Source: Pirellulaceae bacterium (GTDB lineage Bacteria > Planctomycetota > Planctomycetia > Pirellulales > Pirellulaceae). Taken from it: a stretch of 10,770 bases of DNA. Shown here in pieces: positions 1 through 5,618 of the stretch. Made by a program: the position numbers and the translations under genes. The stretch is from positions 1-10,770 of the forward strand of contig JABDKS010000821.1 of assembly GCA_013002105.1 (NCBI GenBank), written 5' to 3'. Every line of letters starts with the position of its first letter. Position 1 is the stretch's first letter. The notes under the pieces are model-generated. The model made no database searches. It was not told the DNA's origin and saw only the letters and a list, made by a program, of their open reading frames with translations.

Positions 1-1059
1 AAAATCGCCATTGACGCGATGAATGCCGGCAAGGATGTGTATGCTGAAAAACCGCTCACGCTGACGATACGCGAAGGCCAGCAAATTCTGGAGGCGGAAA
101 AGAAAACCGGGCGAGTCGTTCAAGTCGGAACACAGCAGCGAACGGAGTTCAGTCAACGCTTCGCACAAGCAGCCGCAATGATGCGTGACAACCGCGTCGG
201 CGATGTCAGCAAGGTCACCGTTTGCATCGGCGGATCGCGAGACGCCATGGTGTTACCCAAATGCGATCCACCCAAATCCCTGAACTGGGAATTGTGGCAA
301 GGGCAGTGCCCGCTGACCGACTATCGCGCCGTGGACGAAGTCGCCGATACGACCGGCTGGGGCGCTGGATTCCCCTTTAGCCGAGCCCACCGATACTACC
401 GTTGGTTCTATGAATACTCCGGCGGCAAGTTGACCGATTGGGGTGCACACCATGTTGATATCGCGATGTTGGCCTTGAACAAGCTGGGTGACGACATTGG
501 TAAGATCACGATCGACCCATTGGATGTCACGCATCCGGTAGAGTTTGTCGACGGCATGCCGCAACGCGACGACATGTTCAATTGTGCCACCAAGTTCAAC
601 GTTAAATGTACTTTTGCCGACGGCCTGGACATGTACGTACGCGACAACGCTCAAGAGTTGGGATTTGACAACGGCATCATGTTCGAAGGCAGCCGGGGAC
701 GTTTTCTGGTCAACCGTGGCAAGATTGTCGGAGCTCCAGTGGAGAATCTTAAAGAGAACCCGCTACCCGAGGACGCCATGGCCAAACTTTATGTCGACGA
801 CCCAACATCGACCGAGGGATTCGGAGAAGACGGTTTTCACATGAAAAATTTCATGCAGTGCATCAAGTCCCGCAAGACGCCAGCGTCCGACGTCCAGTCT
901 CACCACCGCATGTTGAACGTTTGTCACGCGATCAATGTGGCGATGCGATTGGGGCGCAAACTGGTCTACGACCCGAAAAATGAAAATTTCGGCGACGACC
1001 AACAAGCCAATTCATTTGTCGCTCGCGAGCAGCGCAAGGGTTACGAGATCACGGTATGA
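1..1059 (+). CDS. Gfo/Idh/MocA family oxidoreductase, 3' part (5' end outside window)
   Basis: The reading frame is open from base 1, so this is the C-terminal 352 residues of a longer protein; planctomycete members are commonly about 430-450 residues, often with a Tat signal, so roughly 90-100 residues including the GxGxxG nucleotide-binding motif are missing. The visible part starts in the Rossmann domain with GKDVYAEKPLT; the EKP motif (visible residues 16-18) holds the family's catalytic or cofactor-contacting lysine. The C-terminal alpha/beta domain carries GGKLTDWGAHHVDIA, with Asp146 and His150 in the usual active-site DxGxH arrangement. The family performs NAD(P)-dependent oxidation or reduction of sugars, inositols and related polyols; the substrate cannot be told here. 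The stop codon overlaps the next start as ATGA, indicating translational coupling with the phosphodiesterase gene. Family assignment is firm; substrate is unknown. Confidence 0.95.
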   Translation, partial: KIAIDAMNAGKDVYAEKPLTLTIREGQQILEAEKKTGRVVQVGTQQRTEFSQRFAQAAAMMRDNRVGDVSKVTVCIGGSRDAMVLPKCDPPKSLNWELWQGQCPLTDYRAVDEVADTTGWGAGFPFSRAHRYYRWFYEYSGGKLTDWGAHHVDIAMLALNKLGDDIGKITIDPLDVTHPVEFVDGMPQRDDMFNCATKFNVKCTFADGLDMYVRDNAQELGFDNGIMFEGSRGRFLVNRGKIVGAPVENLKENPLPEDAMAKLYVDDPTSTEGFGEDGFHMKNFMQCIKSRKTPASDVQSHHRMLNVCHAINVAMRLGRKLVYDPKNENFGDDQQANSFVAREQRKGYEITV

Positions 1060-1889
1060 ACGTGGTAATCCAGTCGGCCAGTCCCGTGTACTACTGCATT
1101 TCGACGTTCTGTCTGTCGCTAGTGCTGTCTGCGATCGCACCGGCACAGGATGTCGTGCCGCTACCTCGTGCCCATGCGCACAATGATTATCTGCACGACC
1201 AGCCGTTGATCGACGCACTGGACCAAGGTTTTTGCAGCGTCGAAGCCGATATCTATCTGGTGGACGGTAAATTGCTGGTCGCGCACGATCGTGACAAACT
1301 GCAAGCCAATCGATCGCTGCAGAATCTGTATCTCGATCCGCTTCGTCAACGCGTGAGACGCAACGGTGGGCATGTTTTTCCAGACGGGCCAATGTTCACG
1401 TTGCTGATCGACATCAAATCGGATGCCACGGACACCTATCGCGCATTGAGCAAATTGCTTGCTCAGTATGATGACGTTTTCAGCAGTGTCGATTCCGGAA
1501 AGCTGACGCAGAGAGCGGTCACGGCGATCATCAGTGGTAACCGTGATTTTGATTCCATTCGCTCCGACTCGCCACGCTATGCAGGGATCGACGGGCGACT
1601 ATCAGACCTGGACAGTAATGCACCGTCGCACGAACTGCCTCTGATCAGTGACCATTGGGGCCGCAATTTTCGCTGGCGTGGCGAAGGCGATATGAGCGAT
1701 GCGGACAAGTCTAAACTGAAGCAGGTGATCGACAAGGCACACGCCGACGGTCGACGCATTCGATTCTGGGCGATTCCGGACCAAGCCTCCGTCTGGAAAG
1801 CACTCAACGAAGCCGGTGTGGACCTGATCAACACGGACAAACTAACGGAGCTCAGCGAGTTTCTGAGAACGACTTCAAGCGAAAACTGA
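1056..1889 (+). CDS. Exported PI-PLC/GDPD-like phosphodiesterase (TIM barrel)
   Basis: A 277-residue protein. Residues 1 to about 30 form a signal peptide (hydrophobic stretch CLSLVLSAIA, cleavage near APAQ), so it acts in the periplasm or outside. The mature part has the phosphatidylinositol phospholipase C/glycerophosphodiester phosphodiesterase superfamily pattern: RAHAHNDY (38-45, His40 and His42), VEADIYL (Glu63, Asp65, likely metal ligands), LLVAHD (His77, probable second catalytic His), LLIDIKSD (Asp119, Lys121), a late FWAIPD strand (238-242) and GVDLINTDKL (254-263), typical of barrel strand 8. Length fits this subgroup, whose eukaryotic relatives include AIM6-like proteins. The expected reaction is metal-assisted cleavage of a phosphodiester; the true substrate is unknown. 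The start is fixed by the ATGA overlap with the upstream dehydrogenase gene, and an esterase gene follows within 30 bases, so the three are probably cotranscribed. Confidence 0.88.
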   Translation: MNVVIQSASPVYYCISTFCLSLVLSAIAPAQDVVPLPRAHAHNDYLHDQPLIDALDQGFCSVEADIYLVDGKLLVAHDRDKLQANRSLQNLYLDPLRQRVRRNGGHVFPDGPMFTLLIDIKSDATDTYRALSKLLAQYDDVFSSVDSGKLTQRAVTAIISGNRDFDSIRSDSPRYAGIDGRLSDLDSNAPSHELPLISDHWGRNFRWRGEGDMSDADKSKLKQVIDKAHADGRRIRFWAIPDQASVWKALNEAGVDLINTDKLTELSEFLRTTSSEN

Positions 1890-1918
1890 CGCCTCCTATG
1901 CCAACGCAAGCATCCATC

Positions 1919-2824
1919 ATGAAATCTATCTCGCTGCTGTTTCTCGCCGGTTTGTTATTCACCGCCACAGCGACAGCTCAGAAACCGGAATTTCAAATTT
2001 GGCCGGGAGAACTTCCGACCGGTTCGGTGCAGTACGACGATGGCACGATTGCGCAGATGAAAGCCAAAACGACCGACGAGCGGATTGCTTTCGTCGATCG
2101 CGCTACTCTGACGCCCTACCCTGCACCGAAAGAGAAAGCCACCGGTTGTGCCGTCGTCATCTGTCCGGGCGGTGGATACAACATTCTGGCGTGGCCCAAG
2201 GAGGGACTCGAAGTCGCACAGTGGTTTAACTCGATTGGAGTTTCCGCGTTTGTCTTGAAATATCGCGTACCGCGACGCATTCCCGACAACATCCACTGGG
2301 AACCGATGCAGGATGTCCAGCGAGCCATTCGAGTCGTGCGGCGTGATGCGTCCAAATGGAACATCGACCCGCAACGAATTGGAACTCTGGGGTTTTCCGC
2401 CGGCGGTCACCTGACGGTCATGTCCGGCGTCCAATTCAAAACGAAATGCTACCAACGCGTCGACGAAGCAGACGATATGAGCTGTCGTCCCGACTTCATC
2501 TGCCCGATTTACTGTGCGTATTTGGGCGACCGATACGACGACAAACAAAACGTCGCATTAGGACCGCTGGTAACAGTGACCAAAGAGACGCCGCCTGCAT
2601 TTTTGGCGGTTACCTGGGATGACGCCCTGCGCGGAGCGCAGTCGGCATTGCTGTTCGCACGACTAAAAGAACACGGCGTGCCTGCCGAACTGCACGTGTT
2701 TGCCAAAGGGGGGCACGGCTACGGGCTGCGCCCGTCCGATCGCCCCGTCTCCAACTGGCCCAGCCACCTGCACGCCTGGTTGCGCGAGAGCGGATTCCTT
2801 ACAGCGGACAAATCAGGCGATTAG
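1919..2824 (+). CDS. Exported alpha/beta-hydrolase (esterase/acetylxylan-esterase-like)
   Basis: From the ATG at 1919 the protein has 301 residues and begins with a compact signal peptide (MKSISLLFLAGLLFTATATA, cleavage before QKPEF). An in-frame ATG at 1898 would add MPTQASI; neither start has a Shine-Dalgarno, and 1919 is chosen for its typical n-region. Numbered from the 1898 start, the fold shows the oxyanion-hole segment CPGGGY (89-94), nucleophile elbow GFSAGG (Ser167), a probable catalytic Asp in TWDD (241 or 242) and catalytic His273 in KGGHGYG. This is the arrangement of the BD-FAE/Abhydrolase_3 type of small-ester hydrolases, which planctomycetes often encode as secreted carbohydrate esterases or lipases. 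It is the last gene of the probable operon starting before the window; the gene downstream is convergent. Substrate (acetylated polysaccharide or a lipid ester) is inference. Confidence 0.9.
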   Translation: MKSISLLFLAGLLFTATATAQKPEFQIWPGELPTGSVQYDDGTIAQMKAKTTDERIAFVDRATLTPYPAPKEKATGCAVVICPGGGYNILAWPKEGLEVAQWFNSIGVSAFVLKYRVPRRIPDNIHWEPMQDVQRAIRVVRRDASKWNIDPQRIGTLGFSAGGHLTVMSGVQFKTKCYQRVDEADDMSCRPDFICPIYCAYLGDRYDDKQNVALGPLVTVTKETPPAFLAVTWDDALRGAQSALLFARLKEHGVPAELHVFAKGGHGYGLRPSDRPVSNWPSHLHAWLRESGFLTADKSGD

Positions 2825-3020
2825 CGGATTCGATCGGGCCGAGCGTTTCTTGCTGATAACAAAACTCATTCAGCGATCCAAGACTGAGTTACGCTTCTCA
2901 CTAACAGCAAACGCAGAAACACAGAGCTTTGCCTGGACAAACTCTGTGTTCCTTTCTGCCTGGGCCGTGACGCCAGTTTGCCGTTGCGGCGACCGGCCCT
3001 CTGGTCTCGGCCACTGCCCG
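2825..3020. other. Convergent intergenic region
   Basis: This 196-base gap separates the 3' ends of the esterase gene (plus strand) and the beta-helix-like protein gene (minus strand). I see no credible gene in it. Its one notable structure is the long inverted repeat near its middle, annotated separately, which could end transcription from both sides. The right part is GC-rich and shows no other obvious repeat. Confidence 0.7.
2913..2959. terminator. Strong inverted repeat, possible bidirectional terminator or palindromic repeat
   Basis: AACACAGAG (2918-2926) is exactly complementary to CTCTGTGTT (2942-2950). The stem extends inward as TTTG/CAAA (2928-2931 with 2938-2941, one bulged base, loop CCTGGA) and outward as GCAGA/TCTGC (2913-2917 with 2955-2959, with a bulge of four). 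It sits about 90 bases after the esterase stop and about 60 bases after the stop of the convergent gene. No uridine tract follows on either strand, so it is not a canonical intrinsic terminator. It could instead be a dispersed palindromic repeat. Confidence 0.45.
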
Positions 3021-4001
3021 CTACCATCCTCCAACAATCGTCGGGCCGGTGATGTCGGGAAGCTCACCAAAAACAAATTCAAAGTTGTCGTGGTCATAGA
3101 CTTCATTACGATCGGGAATGCTAACCCAAATTTGTTTAGCACCAGTATCGCGTTGAAAGATCTCGTTCAAAAATAGAAAATCCGTTCCCTCTCCACCATC
3201 AAACTGCGCCGCGCCCACGACCCAAAACCCGTACTCGCCGTCAATGCAGTCGATTCGGTCATTTCCCGATCCAGTGCTAACCGTCAGGTTGTAACATTGC
3301 AAATCTGTGAGTATCACGTCATCGCTGTCGCTGTTCGTCTGGTTCAGTAGTGCTGGACCTATATACGTCTGAGTTCCTCGACGTCTAACGGGCGTCGGAT
3401 CGAGCCCCGAAATGATGCTTACATCGCCGTAGATCCCGCCCGCTACGTCGATGACATCCTGGCCGTCGAAAGTTTCGACATGTAGCCCCCCTGAGTTCCG
3501 GCTATCGAACAGAATCGTGTCATCATGTTCGGTCGCAAAGATGCTGCATTCGTCTTCAACTTCAATGGACTCACAAGTGACGAACGTGGCACCAGTGACA
3601 TGAATCTTTCGAGCCAAACCATCCTTGATGCTAACGAAGTCCAACCCGCTACCATTGACAATTATGTCGCCGTGCGTGGTTTGAGCTACGTAGTCGTCAA
3701 TGTAGATTCGATTCGTACCTGAATCAAAGTCCATCCGCATATCATCAAGATTTGTGATCGCACGTGAAACCATCACTTTTCCGTTGACCGTTGTGCCCCA
3801 CAGACCCTCGACCTGAACGATCGACTTATTGCCCGCTGGCATGACACTCACACACACAGCGTTGTCGTTGTCGTCGCCAGTAATCTGCACATCGTTCCCA
3901 CTGAATCGAAGCCGCACATCGCCGCTGTTTTGGGCGTTCAGATCCGAGTAGCCCATCATAGCGCACAAAATGGCAAAGCTAAGCTTGATCATTGTTTTCA
4001 T
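3021..4001 (-). CDS. Exported Asp/Gly-rich beta-helix-like protein, function unknown
   Basis: I do not recognise a named family. From the ATG at 4001 the protein has 326 residues; an in-frame ATG at 4019 adds MNRVDT. I prefer 4001 because an AGGG lies 8 bases upstream (4010-4013 complement) and it gives a neat signal peptide (MKTMIKLSFAILCAMMG, cleavage near LNAQ). The mature part is rich in Asp, Gly, Asn, Thr and short hydrophobic strands. Segments such as FSGNDVQITGDDNDNAV, DGQDVIDVAGG, STGSGNDRIDCIDG and FDGGEGTDFLFL resemble degenerate RTX (GGxGxDxL) or parallel beta-helix coils, which suggests a secreted, possibly calcium-binding structural protein. The pattern FSGNDVxITGDD is familiar from planctomycete surface proteins with tandem beta-strand repeats. 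No catalytic motif is visible. It lies downstream of the DUF1015 gene on the same strand but 173 or more bases away, so it probably has its own promoter. Confidence 0.75.
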   Translation of the reverse strand: MKTMIKLSFAILCAMMGYSDLNAQNSGDVRLRFSGNDVQITGDDNDNAVCVSVMPAGNKSIVQVEGLWGTTVNGKVMVSRAITNLDDMRMDFDSGTNRIYIDDYVAQTTHGDIIVNGSGLDFVSIKDGLARKIHVTGATFVTCESIEVEDECSIFATEHDDTILFDSRNSGGLHVETFDGQDVIDVAGGIYGDVSIISGLDPTPVRRRGTQTYIGPALLNQTNSDSDDVILTDLQCYNLTVSTGSGNDRIDCIDGEYGFWVVGAAQFDGGEGTDFLFLNEIFQRDTGAKQIWVSIPDRNEVYDHDNFEFVFGELPDITGPTIVGGW

Positions 4002-4022
4002 CGTATCGACCCTATTCATCGT

Positions 4023-4077
4023 TTTTGAAATCGAGAGCGCTGATCGATTCGAGCGATCGATCTCTACAATTTCAAAA
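4023..4077. repeat. 55-base imperfect inverted repeat upstream of the beta-helix-like gene
   Basis: TTTTGAAAT (4023-4031) is exactly complementary to ATTTCAAAA (4069-4077). Inside it, AGAG (4034-4037) pairs with CTCT (4062-4065) and GATCG (4042-4046) with CGATC (4054-4058), leaving a seven-base loop. It lies 22 to 76 bases upstream of the preferred start at 4001 on the minus strand, so it would fall in the leader or promoter of that gene. It is also about 100 bases past the stop of the DUF1015 gene. No T-run follows, so a leader structure or operator is as likely as a terminator. Confidence 0.5.
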
Positions 4078-4115
4078 GCGTAGAACGGGATCCGATGTTA
4101 CCTGGCACGCATTTT

Positions 4116-4144
4116 GCCGCGTTTTAGCGGGTCGAGCCGCGTTT
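4116..4144. repeat. Short direct repeat with small hairpin
   Basis: GCCGCGTTT occurs at 4116-4124 and again at 4136-4144, offset by 20 bases. Between and overlapping them, GCGG (4127-4130) can pair with CCGC (4137-4140). It lies 31 to 59 bases after the stop of the minus-strand DUF1015 gene. It may be part of that gene's 3' end signal or the remnant of a dispersed repeat; chance is possible. Confidence 0.25.
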
Positions 4145-4174
4145 GATCACCGACATCGTTTTCCATTCGCCCTG

Positions 4175-5404
4175 TTAATCCAACAAGTGCGTTATCAGAC
4201 CACTTCGTAATTTGGGCTCGAACCAAGTGCTTTTGGGCGGCATCACCTCGCCCGCGTCCGAGACCGCCATCAATTGCTGGATCGATGTCGGGTACATCGA
4301 TACGGCGCACGCCCAGTCGCCCGAGTCGACGCGTGCTTCCAATTCTTTGGTGCCGCGAATCCCGCCCACAAAATCGATGCGTGGATCGGTGCGAACATCG
4401 TCGATGCCAAAAATCGGCGTGATCACTCGTTGCTCCAAGATCGCCACATCCAAACATGCGATCGCATCACCCTGGTCGATCGATTCGTCCGGCACTCTCA
4501 GCAACGACCAACTGCCGTCCAGGTAAACACAGAACGAACCACTATTTTGCGGCACTGGGTTATCGGTCGGTTCCAACGTACCGACCTCGGCCAATCGGCT
4601 ACGAATTTCGTCGACCGACTGACCGTTGAGATCTTTGATGATTCGATTGTAAGCCAAGATGTTCAACTGACTGGCGGGAAACAATACCGTCAAAAACCAG
4701 TTGTACTCTTCGTCGCCGGTGTGATCAGGATTCTGCTCCCGCCGTGCCTTTCCTGCTCGCCAAGCACTGGCCGCGCGATGATGGCCATCAGCCACATAAA
4801 ACGCGGGTACGCCTGTCAAGGCTGCGACATAGTCGCTGGGCGCATCAATTTTCCAAACCGTGTGCTGCACACCGTCTGCAGCGGTGAAATCGTACAACGG
4901 ATCGGAGGAAATGGCGTCGTCGACCAACTGATTCAACCCTTGATCATCGCGGTACGTCAAAAACACGGGACCGGCATGAGCGTTCAAGGTCATGACGTGT
5001 CGTGTTCGATCGTCTTCCTTGGCCGGTCGCGTGAATTCGTGCTTCAGGATCAAGTTGTTTTCATAATCGTCAACATGACAGCAGCAGACGACACCGACCT
5101 GACTCTTACCATTCATGATCTGGCGATACAGGAAAATGCTTTCGCTATCATCCTGCTGCAGCACGCCATCGCTCAAGAACCGCTGCAAGTTCTCGGCCGC
5201 CTTTGCATAGATCTCGTCGGCATAAGGGTTCGTATCGGCCGGCAAATCGATGTCCGGTCGAACGACATGCAAAAAAGACTCCGCATTGCCGGCAGCCAAT
5301 TCGGCCGCTTCTTCGCGATTGACGACGTCGTAGGGAACACTCGCGACCTTCTGAGCATTGGCGGGAGCGGGTCGCACGGCGCGAAAGGCTTTGACTCGGG
5401 GCAT
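4175..5404 (-). CDS. DUF1015 family protein (SerK-like/ParB-like superfamily)
   Basis: A 409-residue soluble protein without signal peptide or membrane segment, of the usual full length for DUF1015. Diagnostic blocks are PYDVVN (24-29), KHEFTRPAKEDDR (121-133), the strongly conserved ADGHHR (205-210), and the C-terminal MPPKSTWFEPKLRSGL (388-403). The family shares a distant relationship with ParB/sulfiredoxin-like folds; I recall, without being able to verify it here, that a thermophile member was reported as a pyrophosphate-dependent serine kinase. If that holds, the product would make O-phosphoserine in the cytoplasm, but no serine-pathway gene is adjacent to support it. The ATG at 5404 starts directly with the conserved MPRVKAFRAVRP; no Shine-Dalgarno is visible. 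It is transcribed divergently from the large propeller gene. A long open frame on the opposite strand (4274-5551) is judged a shadow. Confidence 0.92.
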   Translation of the reverse strand: MPRVKAFRAVRPAPANAQKVASVPYDVVNREEAAELAAGNAESFLHVVRPDIDLPADTNPYADEIYAKAAENLQRFLSDGVLQQDDSESIFLYRQIMNGKSQVGVVCCCHVDDYENNLILKHEFTRPAKEDDRTRHVMTLNAHAGPVFLTYRDDQGLNQLVDDAISSDPLYDFTAADGVQHTVWKIDAPSDYVAALTGVPAFYVADGHHRAASAWRAGKARREQNPDHTGDEEYNWFLTVLFPASQLNILAYNRIIKDLNGQSVDEIRSRLAEVGTLEPTDNPVPQNSGSFCVYLDGSWSLLRVPDESIDQGDAIACLDVAILEQRVITPIFGIDDVRTDPRIDFVGGIRGTKELEARVDSGDWACAVSMYPTSIQQLMAVSDAGEVMPPKSTWFEPKLRSGLITHLLD

Positions 5405-5571
5405 GGTGGGGATCCGTTTGCGGATAATTCGGGTATTTGTTGGCCACCGTTATACGCAGCCGCAAAAACCTTCGGCAGCCCCTATCAAATTGCCGCGCGC
5501 CTGTGGGTACAAATCATCACCGCCGTGCAGAAATCCCGCCAGCCAATTTGACGACATCACCACCTGATCGT

Positions 5572-5580
5572 TGGTACAAT
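5572..5580 (+). promoter_or_regulatory. Candidate extended -10 promoter element
   Basis: TGGTACAAT fits an extended -10 (TGn plus TACAAT, one mismatch to TATAAT). A TTGACG hexamer at 5548-5553 resembles a -35 box, but its 21-base spacing is too long, so the extended -10 would have to work largely alone. Transcription would begin near 5587, giving a leader of about 30 bases for the start at 5619, and would exclude the in-frame TTG at 5571 as a start. Confidence 0.4.
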
Positions 5581-5607
5581 CGGGCCCCTCAATCCTTTTG
5601 CTACCTC

Positions 5608-5613
5608 GGAGAA
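5608..5613 (+). promoter_or_regulatory. Shine-Dalgarno-like GGAGAA deciding the start at 5619
   Basis: GGAG begins at 5608 and ends 7 bases before the ATG at 5619, a normal spacing. It is one of the few good ribosome binding sites in the window and favours 5619 over the in-frame TTG at 5571, which would also prefix 16 residues ahead of an otherwise ordinary signal peptide. Confidence 0.6.
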
Positions 5614-5618
5614 CCACC

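Larger units (their letters stand above)
5405..5618. promoter_or_regulatory. Divergent intergenic region
   Basis: This 214-base gap between the starts of the DUF1015 gene (minus) and the large propeller gene (plus) must hold both promoters. On the plus strand an extended -10 candidate is visible and annotated separately. I could not identify a convincing minus-strand promoter. No repeats of the palindromic family found further downstream occur here. Confidence 0.6.

Noticed and set aside
2700..3176. Plus-strand open frame running from the esterase gene into the convergent gene
   Set aside because: It overlaps the 3' ends of two well-supported genes, has no signal or motif and low-complexity composition.
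4274..5551. Long plus-strand open frame of 425 codons opposite the DUF1015 gene
   Set aside because: The minus-strand frame carries all conserved DUF1015 blocks; the plus-strand translation has no recognisable motif and follows from the codon bias of the real gene.
5571..5618. TTG at 5571 as the start of the large propeller protein
   Set aside because: It lies inside the candidate -10 element, lacks a ribosome binding site, and would prefix a charged stretch before the signal peptide; the ATG at 5619 has GGAG at proper spacing.
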